A stretch of DNA of 64,000 nucleotides, from contig JABYQQ010000002.1 of NCBI GenBank assembly GCA_022605405.1, positions 1,736,001 through 1,800,000 of the forward strand, in the 5' to 3' direction. Below, in pieces: positions 24,088-36,540 of this stretch; position 1 is the first letter of the stretch, and each line of letters opens with the position of its first letter. Source of the DNA: Earliella scabrosa. Lineage: Eukaryota > Basidiomycota > Agaricomycetes > Polyporales > Polyporaceae. The notes under the pieces were generated by a model that was given only the letters and a program-made list of their open reading frames with translations, searched no databases and had not been told where the DNA came from. The translations under genes and the position numbers were made by a program.

Positions 24088-24633
24088 ATGTCTGAGTCCG
24101 TGCGCCCGCGATCTCTTGTCCTCCGTCCCTGCTCCCCGCTCCACCGCCTCGTCCTCACGCTCGCACAACAGCCAGCAGTCAGCGCGACTTCGTTCCGGAA
24201 CGGCACGAACGAGGACTTCCGCACGATCCATGTCTTCAAGCACCGCGAGGACATCCCGCTCACCGAGTTCATCTACCGCCTCGAGAACTCGGTCATCAAC
24301 AGCAACAGCGAGTGGGCGCAGGCGTGCAGCGCCTCCTCGGCCGACTTCGTGGACGCCGCGCGGAGCACACTCGGCCTCCCCGAGGGCGCGACGACGGGCA
24401 ACACCCTCGTCGACGCGTCGATCGGCGTGTTCTTTGCCCTGATGATGATGTTCTTCGTGTTCTTTGGCGCAAAGGCGATCCGCCGCAGGCGGTCTGTCCG
24501 TCTCGCCGGCCCCGAGGTGCGTATCCTTCCGCTCCCACGCAAAACCTAGTCTCACGGGGTGCGCAATCATCAGGAGAACCTCTCCGCCGTCCCCGCGGAG
24601 ATCGTCATCCAGAAGGCTCCCGTCCGCTACTGA
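24088..24633 (+). pseudogene. Unit B fragment of the phosphatase-like gene, fused in frame to new 5' sequence
   Basis: The last part of the phosphatase-like gene, from FRNGTNEDFR to the stop, is kept with its final intron (24517-24573) and last exon (24574-24633). The first six exons and most of exon 7's start are missing. The breakpoint is at about 24,176, where an 11-nt gap relative to copy A follows cagcgcgacttc. Upstream spacer sequence supplies an ATG at 24,088 that stays in frame, giving a hypothetical 162-residue protein. Its N-terminus (LVLTLAQQPAVSA) could pass for a signal peptide, followed by the old C-terminal membrane helix. The phosphatase-fold core is gone, so the original function is lost. 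Expression as a chimera cannot be judged from sequence. Confidence 0.65.
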
Positions 24634-24925
24634 GCGCTGAGCGCCGAGCTTGGGGTCTGAACAACACACGCATGGACTTCTTTGGTGGCTGACTTGACTG
24701 GACTGTGGTTTCGGCAATTTGTACGATGACTCGCATGGCTTGTATCACTATCGGTCGGGACGCCCGACTTGTATATATCCCCCTTTCCCCTCACTACGAT
24801 ACCAGCACGGCCATGCGGATGCAAGAAAAACAGCACGGGTGTGCCCCAAAAGTTCATTGTCCAAGTCGTACAAGCTCCGAAAACAGATGAGGTGGTATAC
24901 AGTACAGGTAACAAGACGGACGTGC

Positions 24926-27900
24926 TCATGCAGCGATCGTGAAGTTCGAAGAGTGGGCCACAAACGGCGTGATGCTCCCGATGAACGGCTTGTGGTCGCC
25001 AAAGTACGTGAGGCGGTACGTGCCCGCTGCAGCGCGCGCGGGGTCAGTCTCAGGTGGCGAATGCGCAGGGGTTGTGAGACTTACAGGGCGTGCCGTTCTC
25101 GACGATCCAGGTGATGTTGACGCTGCTCGTGCCGGCGATCTGTGTGCGGGAGCGGTGAGCGAGGAGGTCTGGGAGATGCAGAACGGCCCACGCACGGTGC
25201 TCTCCCGCTTCCACTGGAATGTCGTCGACGGGTGCGAGTCGGACCGCACGGGCTTCCACTGGCCGCCGGCGAACTGGTCGACGGTGAGGAACGTCTGTTC
25301 GAGGCGGAGGTTGTTCTACAGATCGCGTCAGTAGGGGGCCCTAACTCCTTCCGTCTCTCCCGCTCACCCTTGGGTTCGCACTGAGAACCGACGGCGTCAG
25401 CATCAAGGGTCGTGTGCCCAGCGCAGTGCACTCACCCGATGAACGTCGCGATGACAGCCTCGCCAGCCCTGTACGGGGAAGACGTGCGGACGTCCGTGAT
25501 GATGTCACCGAAGCTCTTGCCAATGCCCGGAGCGTCGAAGACCACGCCGGTCTGCAGAGCCGTCAACGTGCTGTCACGGAGCATCGGGGGAGGACTCACC
25601 TGGAGTGAGATCGCCTTGCCCGTCTGGTCGGCCGGTGCAGGGTCGGACTCGGGCTTGCCAGTCGCGTTGTCAGCGAGGAGGGAGACGAGGCTCGTGTACT
25701 TGTCCTGTCGATGGGGCATGTTCGTTAGCAGTAGTACCTCGAACGAAGAGGCTGACGTACGATGTAGGACTCGAGCGTGTCTGCGTACCAGGAATATCAG
25801 TATATCAATCCCAGACTCACAGCAAAGACGACGCACAGGGCCCGAAGATCGTCGACGCGCCCTCATAACGCTGGATCGAGTACTCCTCCCGCGTCGTCAC
25901 ATAGTGCGCATACGTGTTCGCGGGGCCCGCGATGACGACGTACGCGTCGTCGCCCAAAACACCCTCCGAGATGAGCCGCGCGCGGACCGCGTCGCGCAGA
26001 CGGCGGCCCGCCATCGTCGTCATCTCGCCGGGGATGATCAGCATCACAAAGTTGCCGACGCGCAGGATCTGGATGTCGACCGTGCTCGGGGCCCACTCGT
26101 ACGGGAAGTGTGCGTAGCCCTGTGCCGGCAGTGAGCGTCAGAAGCGCCGACCAAGAACGCGGACTGACGGTGTTCAGCAGGATGGGCTTGGGAGCCTGGC
26201 AGTCGATCTGCTCCTGCGGCGGCAGAGGCGTGACGGCGCCCTTGACGATCTCCCAGAACGGGTTCCTGTGAGACTGTCAGCCAGAGGCGATTGGCGACAG
26301 GGACGTGTACTCACTGAGGAGTGGACGTGTTGTCGCCCTGGATGAAATCTAACGCTCCCGGACCATCGCTACACGCTCGTCAGAGCAAGATCGCCAGCGA
26401 CCCAGCGAGACACCTACGTGGTGCCACCAGCAAACGAGTAACCCATCGCGGGCGGGCAGGTGCGCGCGGTCGTGCCATCGGGAAGCTTGAATTCGCGGAA
26501 CGACCTGTCGCGGCATCAGTGCTCAAGCTGGAAACGGAGCAACAGACTACGACGTACATGTTCATGTAGGTGTGCACATACTTGACCGCGCCGCTGACTG
26601 CGGGCAGGGTCTGACTCATGATTGTCTTCGCGCCGTCGACCTGGCGCTGCGCGATGATCCTGTTCGACTCAAAGTCCGAAATCTGGAACCCAGGGCCGCG
26701 GCCGTGGCAGTCCTGAGTCTTGTTCCCGCACGTCGAGTGCTCAAACTCGCACAGCTGGCCGTCCCACGGCTCGCCAGGGCTTTCGCAGTATGCGCCAAGC
26801 CTTCAAATGACGTCAGCATCGCGCTCGACAGGGATGGACGCAGTGCCTACGTGTTCGGGCTAGTGTCTCCGACGTTGGCTGTGGGATAGAAACCTCAGCA
26901 CGGAGACCGTTGTGAGACACGAGGTACATACACTGAGTGAAGCCGGCGACGAACGTCGTGTTGCCGGGCATTGCGTCGGGCTCGACCATCGCTTCGTAGA
27001 GGTACGCAGCCATGCCCTTGTTATCGCTGCTGACCAGCGTGTTGTTCTGCGTGACGTTAGATGATACCTAACATATTCCCAGAGCCGAACACACCTCGTA
27101 AATACTCGTGCCGTGGACCGGGTAGAAGCTGAGGAAGCCCCTCGCGTTCCCGCTCTGGTCGTCGAACCGGAGGAGCGTCATGTCCTTGTCTTGGTCATGC
27201 TCATAGTGGGCACGCTCGGCGGCCGGGTTCGCAAGATACGCGAACGGAGAACGGTTGATGTTCCCGTCCAATACCGTCGTGTTGCCGACACTGAGCTTGC
27301 CTGGCGCAAGGCTGTTGTGTGCGCGTTGGACCGCGAGGACTGTACCGGCGACGATCGCATCTGCGCTCTGCTTGACGTACCCGAGCGCAGTAATCTGCGG
27401 GAGAAGGTTCTCAAGGTACCCGCCGACCCCGCTGTGCTGGTGCGTCGAGACGAGCGCGATATTGTCGTTGTTGTATAGGTCGGGGAACTGCGAGGAGAGG
27501 GCCTTGACGATCGAGCGGCGGATACCGGTGTCGCCCATGGCGATGTCTAGCAGGAGCGTGAATCTTTGCCGGAGTGGACAGGATAGAGAATGGACGTACC
27601 TGCATTGATGAAGACAACGCGGTTTGATGGGTTCGAAGGGTCCGCGATGATCCACGCACGGCTGCGTTGCCGCATATGCAATCCTGTGTCGACCTGGGCG
27701 AGGCTGGCGTATCCCTAGATACGTGAAGGATCAGCATACGATCCAGATCAAGAGGAGGCGGAGCTCAAAAGAGGTCCGCAGGGCGAGAGATTGGAACGCA
27801 TTCAAATAGGTACCGAACTTAGCATTGAATGACAATGCCCGTGTACGTGAACAAGCTCATGTCACCAGTGCACTGCTCTGACTGTCATCGCGGCCTACAG

Positions 27901-28729
27901 CGCGAGCTCTATAATGAGATCAAGAGCTATCCAATGGGCGCGTATACGGTTTGATGACCGGGAGTAGCGCGAGACACGGGGATAGAGTGGTGCTTAGCAA
28001 GCATACATCGGACTCTGCCTGTACTCACTTCGCCAAGTCCAGATGCGCCTCATCATGCATATGGGTGACAAGGAAATCCTCCGACGCGCCATGACTAGCG
28101 TTTTAGACGGTACTTATTCGGGCATATACAGATCAATATCAGACATAGCACGTTTAGAATTCAAACATTTGTGTCCTGTCGTCCATGAGCACGGCGAGCA
28201 TACGAGAATATGAGACGAGAGAAAAGGCAGCGAGAGGAAGATGACCCGGGATGACCGAGGCAGGATGGGTCGCGTCCAGGGGCGGAACGCACCGGATGAT
28301 CGCATTGCGGACGCGCCGGAGCAAGAGACTCGGACATGGGAGTTATGCTCTAGTTCCCGACGAGCTCAAGCATCGTTGGGCAGCGTTGGGCACGGGCCGC
28401 ACGGCGATAGACACGGTCGAGGGCAGCGAAGACAAGAACTCACCATCATATTCGTCTCCACGACCGGACTTGGGCACAATACTATCCTCAGCATACATGC
28501 AAAGATAGCGCAGGCGTAGAATAACTACCCAGTGACGTCCCCGATGCCTACATACGCGTCGTTTCGTCCACGTCGAGCTCCATGACCTCTCAGATGATGG
28601 ATACGCACCGAGACCGAGCAAGTACTGCGCAGCGACTCCCTGAACTCCCGGTTGCGCTCCATTGAGGAAGACGGTGGCGGTCGTGAGGTATGCGGTCAAG
28701 CAGAGGAGGGCATGGTGAGGGAGCTGCAT
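24926..28729 (-). CDS. Neutral/alkaline ceramidase, copy B
   Basis: Exact offset (+11,223) copy of ceramidase A with the same start (28729), microexons (28529-28547, 28444-28468), 726-nt intron, zinc segment and catalytic GDTSPN (26,853-26,870). The translated segments I compared between A and B carry no difference. It should therefore encode the same secreted or lumenal ceramide amidase. Identity extends upstream to 31,111, so promoter sequence is shared as well. It is either a very recent duplicate, a gene-conversion product, or a duplicated assembly. Confidence 0.87.
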
Positions 28730-28808
28730 GATGGACCGCCCGAGTCCCCAGAGGTCGTCGGGGAGAGATGCGGGGTCGACGAGGTACATGGGCACGACGA
28801 GGCCGGGG

Positions 28809-28815
28809 TATATAT
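28809..28815 (-). promoter_or_regulatory. TATA box of ceramidase B
   Basis: Same CATATATACCCC context as copy A, about 80 bp upstream of the start at 28729. Confidence 0.5.
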
Positions 28816-31111
28816 GGGCGGTGGAGAGACGGCAATCGGTGATGAGGTCACCATGCGGTCGATATGTATGCTTGCTATCACGGGAACCAAATCCAGGTCC
28901 TGAGGCACTTGAGCGGTCCAAGGGCAAATCGAGAGGAAGACGAGGAGAGGGAGCGATCGGAGATCTGCGGCGCGCGATGCGCTTCGCGGGCGCCCAGAGG
29001 ACGCTGACGTCTGCACTGTGCAGGACGTCGCTCGAGCGAAGCTCGAGCCTCCTTGCAGCCGTCGCTGTCGCTGCCCACGCTCGGCGTTGCGAGCTCTGCT
29101 ATCATATCGCGAGTGGCAGGCTGCCTGCGATCGCCCGCCTGCTCGCTCTCTGGCTGCTCTCGGTGGTGCTCCTCGCGAGGTGCGTGCATCGCTTCGATTA
29201 CGCGCATACAGGCTCCTCCAAGCTAGCTACACGTTCCATCGCGCACGCTCCGCATCTCCTCTGCCGCCTCGCCTCGGACACTTCCCGCAGTGCTTCCCAT
29301 GCAAAACCACCGACAGGCCTCAGCCCGCCCTCGCCCTCTCCCCCGCGCCTCTGCATCCGCCGCACGCAGGCCGTTCCCGTCCTCAACACCTATCGCTATG
29401 GGCCGTATGTACGCATCTACCCCGTGCGGTGAGTCGACTATCTGCATCCCGGCTTGCTTCCTGCTCACAACACGCGCCGTAGCTGTCCGTCCTGCGCCTC
29501 CGCCCACACGCGCTCGCATACAACGGTCTCCTGCGCGATCAAGACCGATCAGCGTCCCGTCGCGGCTCTCACAGACGTGCTCGGAACTACTCACCAGCAC
29601 TCACTGGCCGTCCTCGACGGGACGGATCCGTGCACAGCTCGGGAGCTCGTCTCTTCAGTAGAACGGTATGCCGGCCGCGCTGTCCCATCATCAGTGAGTA
29701 ATCCGCGGCGCGTATCGCAGTCGCACGGGACACTCACGTTCTCTCTTCCGCCTTCACTGCACACAGCACGGACAGCGCCCCGGCAGCGAGCGAAGCACAA
29801 TGACGCCGGAGGCATCAACAGTCGGCGAAACCGAGCAGGAAAACATTAGTGCGACGAACGAGTGGGCGGGGGAAGACAGGGCGGCACCAAACGCGCTGAG
29901 CAACGCTTATATACTCTCAGCGTGTCTCCGCACGCACGGGCCACCCCGCTTCGCCCCCCGCCCGCAATAGTCGACTCCTAGCCGACCCCGCGCCCGCCCC
30001 GCTCTCCAATATCGCGCTCCGCACCGTGCGCGTCCCGCCTCGCTTCCCGTCTTGGTGCGTTTCAGACATGCACGTAATACGCACGACTAACCCTGCTCCC
30101 AATCCACAGCCGCCGTCCCGTCCGACTCCCGCCTTTCCTCGCGCCGTCGTGCGGGACGTCGTCGCTCAAGCTCACCCAGTTCTCAGCTGCACCACGCGCG
30201 CACGACCGGGTTCGAGGCGAGACGTGTGCGCAAGTGCAGGCCCTGTCCGGGACGGCTGCGCATGTCGATGCGCGCACGAATATGGCGCACTCGGGAGCGT
30301 CCCCGGACCCCATCCCACTCGGGTCCCGTCGCCCGACGCTTCGCATCCGGGATTGCGCCGTGCGGGACTCGAGAGCTCACGCCCGCGTCGCGACGCTAAC
30401 AGCTCGAGTCGAGATCACCTCGCAGACCGTAGACGCGTGCGCACAAGACGACGGCAACATCGAGCGCGCCCTCGGATCCTGCGCAAGGTTCAAGCGCAAT
30501 ACATGTTGCATGTCGAACGGATCGGTCCGAACGTCGCGCGTCGACGCTGCTAGGCTTCCGGCTGCACCAACCGGGCGGTCCGAGCGGGAGCTGTCCGTCA
30601 GCATCGGACTCGCAGTCCACGCTCAGCACTCAGCACTCAGTACTCAGCTTTGGCCATCGACGGAGTTCCTGGCAGTAGCTGCTGGGAAGCAAGCTCAAGT
30701 CCGACTGCCCGCAGAGTCTCAGCGTGCGCCCCGGCGAGGCCATCCTCTACGATCGTCCGGGACCTGGACGTCCATCTCAATCCCGAACCCGGTCCCCGAC
30801 TCTCGCGAGTGGCAGACGGAAGCGCAAAGACGTCATCGTCCGTGCCGTTCAACTCGTCCTCGTCGTCTGCAGTTTGACATCATCAAGAGCTACGTATACG
30901 ACGCTCCGCACTGCGGACTTTCTGGGCCTTTCAATATCAGTATGTACCACCGTCGCACGCGCTCCGTCCGGGCACCGAAACGAATCTGATCCTCCTTGAT
31001 ATTATCATGGACCCGGGCCCGGCCGATGCGATTGCAATCCGCATGCGGACAGCTCGGAGACGGCGGCACACATCTAGTGCCACGCCGATATGTATGCGCA
31101 TGCGCATCTCG
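28816..31111. other. Upstream flank of ceramidase B, no supportable gene
   Basis: Copy of the unit A flank with no difference noticed; the same unconvincing open frames and the TATA-like string at about 29,910. Identity with A stops abruptly at 31,111, where A reads gcatctcggcgcgctgcgct and B reads gcatctcgagctgccgct. Confidence 0.45.
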
Positions 31112-33719
31112 AGCTGCCGCTGCGCCGCTGGCCGTTCAGCCTCTATTCGCCCCACGTCGAGTTCAGCAGCCGCACGCGAGTTCGACGGTCGTGCTGCCAG
31201 TGGCTGGGAGTCCGAGACGATTGCGCCCGCCGCCCGCCCCGCACGCTGAGACGCCTCTCGCATCTCCGAGTCGAGAGGCGACAACAGACATACACGTCCG
31301 GGAGCCCGAGACGTTGAGCACACGCGCACGGCTGCACGCGTACGGTGCGAATGCGGGGTCACGCCGGACGGCGGGTCTTGTACCCTAGCACGCGAGCTCC
31401 GTCTCGAGAGTCTCGACTCCAAAACGGAGTCGGAGTCCAAGTACTAGTCGTCCCGCGCCGGGCTCCCGTCGTGTTGCGTCTCCAGGCGGAGATCCGCCCA
31501 TCCGGTGACGGCGTACGCGCGCTGAGAATCATGCCCGCGGCCTGTGAATCGTGATCGTGCAGCGTCGGGAAGCAGGAGAGGTGGCGGCTCTGTACATCCA
31601 GACCAAGGCCGGGAGTTGAACGCTGAGCTCGGGATGCTCGTTGCCACTGCCAGCGCCGCGGTGCGCCCATTGCTCGCTCCCACCTGTAGTGCTCCGAGTC
31701 CTCGTGTTGGAGACTGGGGTCCGGCACGCACCCTCCCGCCTCCCGACTCGGACTCCCGACGGTGCGCAATTAGTCCAACAGCCTGAGCGTTGTTTACCCC
31801 GGGTCCGGCACTGGGCAGAAGCAGAGCTTCCACGCTCGTGCGCAGACATGCGCATGCGCATGCGTCCACTGCCGTCCATCCGCTGTCGCAGTGTTCATCT
31901 CCGCTATCGATGTCATGCTGGATCGAGGCTCGAGCCGACGAATCGGAGTGCGGATTCATGCAGTCTCGGACCGCCCTGCTTTTGGCGAGACAAATTATAG
32001 TCCCGGCGCAACGGACCCTTTGCATGGAGCGACGGAGGTTATGCATGTGCGCATTCTGGGATTCCCGGAGACGGCTGTCGAGCGCACTCAGGAGTCAGCA
32101 CTGTCGGTTGGCCACTCGGGACGGGCAGCGGACCGCTCGTGTTCTCTTCAAGTTGCGCGCGAGACCGAATCAGAACACCGCTGCAGACTCCCGAGCGGTC
32201 CGTCGCACCGGCCAGAGTTGTGAGAGTCGTGCGGCGTGCAGAGCAGTACGTCTGGCAACTAGTGCTAGAGCGTACCGGATGAGCGGCGGCGTTCCGGGTC
32301 CCTGCGCGGTGTCGTGTGCATCCGCCGGAGAGCACGCAGACACCCCGATTGACGTGGTTGTTGCTAATCCGCTTGTGCATCTGGGCTGCATGAGCCTGGG
32401 TCCCGCCGCACGACGGTCCAGTTTCAGCATGCGTCCTCGGACCTCAGTGCCTGCTTCAGACTCGATCTCTCTGACAGAGACTTGGACCGGTCCGTCACCG
32501 TCGCTGTCACAGCAGATGGCAGAAGTGTGTGCACGACAGAGCGCATGCTGCAGGCTCGTCTGTTCAGTCCCGGCGCTCGAAGGACCTTCTGCAGCATTGT
32601 ATTCCGAGTCCCGAGCATCCGCACGCCACTTGCTTCTGCTCCCATTTCACTCGCGCTGCTCGTCATGCTCCCATGCGACCGCGGTTGCCCTTGCCCTGAC
32701 GATCACATACATTACAGAAGACCGTCCCAGCATGCTCCGGTTCATACCGCCGGGCGCATCTATTTCTGCCGAATTCCAATAGCTCACTAGTCACTGCTCA
32801 GCCAGCTGTACGCGGCCGCTCACGGCGATGTCCGGAGCTATATCCACGGCTCAGGTTTAGGCAAGTGCGTTTATCACACCGGCTATCCCATAGACTCAAC
32901 GTCATTTCTCCCTGTAGCACCTATTCTGTACATTCCCGTTGCGGCAATGAGATATGCCGTTAGGTGGGTCTGCAGCATGTACGTCAACTGGTCGAGTACA
33001 TGGATCTCTGCATGCGCCCGTTGGATGCATCCCGTCTTCTATCCAAGTGCTCATGCGCAGACGACCAAACGTCCGGAACCCAATCTCATTCCGCTCTCGA
33101 TGACAAGCACAAGGCGTTCACCGCACATCTACACATGCCCACCTGCCGCACGGAGGGTGGGTGCGGATTGGATATGAAGGTGTCCGCTTCGCCCGTCGCA
33201 GCCGCAGCCGGGAGTGATGATCGGGTTGTTTCGACTGCTCATGCGAGTGAGCACGAGACGGAACACCGCCGCATCGCGGTCCGTCGTGCCCGCGAGTATT
33301 GCGAGTGTCACCGTTACTGGTGCGGGTCGGTGAATCGTGCTAGACCGCACTGGACGAGCATCCCGAATTCTTGCGCGGTGTCATGTGCGTACGCCGGAGA
33401 GCACGGCAAACATCCCATGCGATGCGCTTTGCGATCCCGGCGAGCTTGCGTGCGTCCCGACGGAATCCCATGCGGTTTATGGCTTTGAGCGACTTGCGCA
33501 TCTCCACAGACAGCGCGCACCGGTCGCTATTCCCCTTTAGCATGCATGAGTCCGAGTCTGAGTCCCGCTGCACGACGCTCCGGCTGCGGCTTGTCTGGGG
33601 TCGAATTCCGGACATGCATCCGTGGATGCGTCAAATTAGCAGGGGATGAAGACATGCATGCTAACCCGCAGTGCCTGCTTCAGACTTCTGACAGATCCTC
33701 AGACCTATCTGTCAGAGTA
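31112..33719. repeat. Spacer B (left part): diverged repeats, non-coding
   Basis: Homologous to spacer A but clearly diverged by substitutions and indels (for example, a shorter CATGCG run at about 31,850). Landmarks recur: gcggtgtcgtgtg at about 32,307, gcggtgtcatgtg at about 33,374, gtttatcacaccggctatcc at about 32,870. No gene found. The array is broken at 33,722 by the Harbinger element and resumes at 57,662. Confidence 0.6.
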
Positions 33720-33722
33720 TTA

Positions 33723-33770
33723 GAGCCTGTTCGGCTGCCGCTCCAGATATCCTGGGCTCCTGGATATCAA
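33723..33770 (+). repeat. Left TIR of the Harbinger element
   Basis: Begins GAGCCTGTTCGGCTGCCGCT and ends near CTCCTGGATAT. It matches the reverse complement of the right end with about four mismatches. Confidence 0.88.
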
Positions 33771-33771
33771 C

Positions 33772-34155
33772 TAAGGCTGAGCATGGATCCAGGTCAAGCA
33801 CAGGTAGATCTGGATCCGATCTGAAATTTGACCTGTAGGTTCAGGTCAAAACAGATCCAGATCAAACAGATCCAGGTCATTGCGGATCCAGGTCAGAGAT
33901 TCTGTTTTACATTCAGGTCACAGGTCAAAACTTTTGAGCAATATATCACTTGTTTTCATAAATTTTATCTATTTATACATGAAACATATTGCTGATCCAC
34001 AGATCAATCCATGATCTGACCTGTAGGTTCAGGTCAGAACAGATCCAGGTCACAATGGATTATGATCCGTGCAGATCCAGTTCGAGCATTTTTTGACTGC
34101 TTGACCTGTAGGTACAGATCCAGATCATCCGTGGATCGATCCGTGCTCAGCCTTA
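33772..34155. mobile_element. 384-bp hAT-like MITE inside the Harbinger element
   Basis: Both ends read TAAGGCTGAGCA then one variable base then GGATC when read inward. The element is flanked by perfect 8-bp duplications ATATCAAC (33,764-33,771 and 34,156-34,163). An 8-bp duplication and TA-starting short TIRs fit the hAT superfamily. The interior is AT-rich with repeated blocks around cagatccaggtca and acctgtaggttcaggtc and has no coding frame, so it is non-autonomous. Confidence 0.8.
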
Positions 34156-34286
34156 ATATCAACAAGAGTGGCGCGCCGGTGACAGACATCAGTCACGAGA
34201 TGACGTGGGCGCTCCGGCATACGCGTCGCGGACGCGTCGTCTAGCTAGCGCTCTCGGACGTTAATCCATGTCTCTTTGCTTGCCTC

Positions 34287-35642
34287 ATGCCTCCATATCC
34301 GCCGCAAAATCGTCGTCTGTTGCTGGTATGGGCAGCTGCCTATGCCGTTCACCTCGTTATGGCAGCTGTCACACTTGCGGTCAACCCGCTCCTTGACCGG
34401 ATTCCCTATCATACATCAGCTTTATCTGGCCATGCCTGGGTACTCGAGCTAATTAACGGCCACCCCGACCGCATCAAAACTGAGCTGGGAATGAGAAAGC
34501 ATGTCTTTCATGCTCTGGTGGCTGCCCTACGTGCCTGCGGTTTGCAGGATTCCCGACACATCATGCTGGAGGAGAAATTAGCCATTTTCCTCTACATGTC
34601 GGTCACTGGTCTGCGTATTCGTCACGTTGGAGAGCGCTTTCAGCACTCGAATGAAACCATCTCAAGGTGAGTACATTATAATATTGATGTCCATGGGTCT
34701 CAGGTGCGATGGTATAGATATTACCGGGAGATTTTGGGCGCATTATCATCATTTCCGTTCTATGACACATACGTTCATCTGCCTCCGCGTGATGTCCCGG
34801 TTCCCGATTATATCCAGAGCAACCCCAAATTCTTTCCATACTTTGAGGGTGCTCTGGGTGCAATTGATGGAACGCACATCCGGTGCACACCGTCAGCTGT
34901 GGAACGTCATCTTGCTCGTGACCGCAAAGGCCAGGTTACGCAAAACACCCTTGCAGTTTGTGGGTTTGATATGTTCTTCTACTATATCGTCAGTGGCTGG
35001 GATGGCTCTGCCACTGACGCATATATGTACAATGATGCTCGACTTGTCGACTTTGCGGTGCCCAGCGGGCGATACTATCTGGCCGATGCAGGTTTTGGGC
35101 AGTGTGACGCTCTGCTTGTGCCGTACCGTGGTGTACGTTACCATCTGGCAGAATGGGGACGTGCAAATCTGCAGTAGGTTCATTAAATATTTTCTGTCAA
35201 ACAGTTGATCATTATATATTCAGACCGCAAAATCGGGAGGAGCTTTACAACCTTCGACATGATTCAGCACGCAATGTCGTTGAACGCATCTTTGGTGTTC
35301 TCAAGCGTCGATTTGGGTATGTCTTATATTTCAACAGACTATTTAATATGGTGCTCACAGAAAATTATCAGAATCCTTGACCGACCACCGGAATTTGACA
35401 TGAACATCCAGGCGCAAATCCCACCTGCGCTGGTTGCGGTACATAACTTCATCCGAGTTCATGATCCTGATGAGATCATGGACTTCAAAGACATCCTCGA
35501 TGACGTACCGGATGTGGATGAGTTTGGTGATCTTGCTGAGGGGCCTACAGGACAAGCAGAGCGCATTCGGGCAGAAGCGACTCGAGATGGGATTGCAGAG
35601 GCTATGTGGCAGGATTATCGGAGTTACATGAGCACATTGTAG
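34287..35642 (+). CDS. PIF/Harbinger DDE transposase (DDE_Tnp_4 type)
   Basis: This transposase cuts and pastes the surrounding element. Exon 1 (34287-34666) encodes MPPYPPQ to HSNETISR, with a helix-turn-helix-like stretch (LYMSVTGLRIRHVGERFQHS). Exon 2 starts at 34718 (RYYREILGALSSFPFY). Further exons start with RPQNREELYNLRHDSARN and with ILDRPPEFDMNIQAQ, and the gene ends at the TAG at 35640. Catalytic landmarks are visible in order: GAIDGTHI (first Asp), YYLADAGF (second Asp) and ARNVVERIFGVLKRRF (Glu). Introns are about 45-65 nt and all joins keep frame, giving roughly 410 residues, a normal length. No stop inside exons. It converges on the Myb-like gene with only a few bases between stops. 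Confidence 0.86.
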
Positions 35643-36540
35643 ATCTACTCTACTCGAACAAGCGGCGCTGTACCCAACTCTTCCGCAACGAGTCGCTCTC
35701 GATGCTGAGATAGGCATCTGCCATAGTGACGTCTTTGCAGAAGAGATCCATAAGATCAAGCTTTTGCTCATCATCCAGGTCGCTCTCCATGGTCTCGACA
35801 CGCTTCACAGCCTTGTTCTTGCGAACAGAAGTGGCATCGAGACCGAGAGGACGACCGGTCCCCACAGCAGCAAGAACATCAGTGAAACGGTCAAGACCGT
35901 CACTGATATTCCCCAGAGCACTGGAAGTGGTGGGACGAGAACGCTTGCCTACCGGCGTGGCACCTGCAGCGGCCTTGGGCTGCGACTGCACAGGGCTGTC
36001 CAGAACGACTGATGCACTCTGTGTGGACGACGGAGCCGGTTCAGTCTAAATGCCACCAGTGAGATCAATGTGCTATACAGACAAACAAATAACATACCTC
36101 CTGCACTGATGTCTGCGAGAGGAAACCCGCTTCAGTCTGAGTCATGGCAGGTTCCTCGAGCTCTGCACCCATGGACGGAGGAGACGGCGGTGGTAACGGA
36201 GCAGCTGAAGAACCTGACTCCGGCTGGCCTCCGTTGCGCCTCTTCCTGTTCTTTCCCCCATGGTACACATGGGTCCCTTTGGGGACGTTGGGAACCAGGG
36301 CACGAACAGCTTCGTAATGGATCCAGCCCTTGTTTTTGAAGTTGGCAGCGCCAGGGTTGGCCTAGTGATCACACATGTCAATGGTCCATAAATAGACCAC
36401 AACGGAATCAACTCACCTTTACGAATGCCTCCCAAGCCGGCTCATCTGCCTCCGTGATTGTTCCGCCATACTTCGGCTCCCAGTTGAACCCAGACGCGTT
36501 GCGGAGCTTCTCAACGAGCTCAAGGGTCGCACGAAGCTGT

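Larger units (their letters stand above)
12933..24175. repeat. Tandem unit A (phosphatase 3' end - ceramidase - spacer)
   Basis: First of three direct repeats with a period of about 11.2-11.4 kb. The left limit is placed where homology to units B and C begins, at agcgcgactt inside exon 7 of the phosphatase-like gene. The right limit is where the truncated phosphatase exon of unit B starts. Unit A to B spacing measured at the ceramidase gene is 11,223 bp. The segment 13,507-19,888 reads identical to 24,730-31,111, while the following spacer is diverged. Confidence 0.85.

Noticed and set aside
33659..34150. Spacer-derived satellite
   Set aside because: The caggtc-rich blocks fall inside the MITE bounded by 8-bp duplications, apart from the adjoining Harbinger TIR, so no separate satellite is needed.
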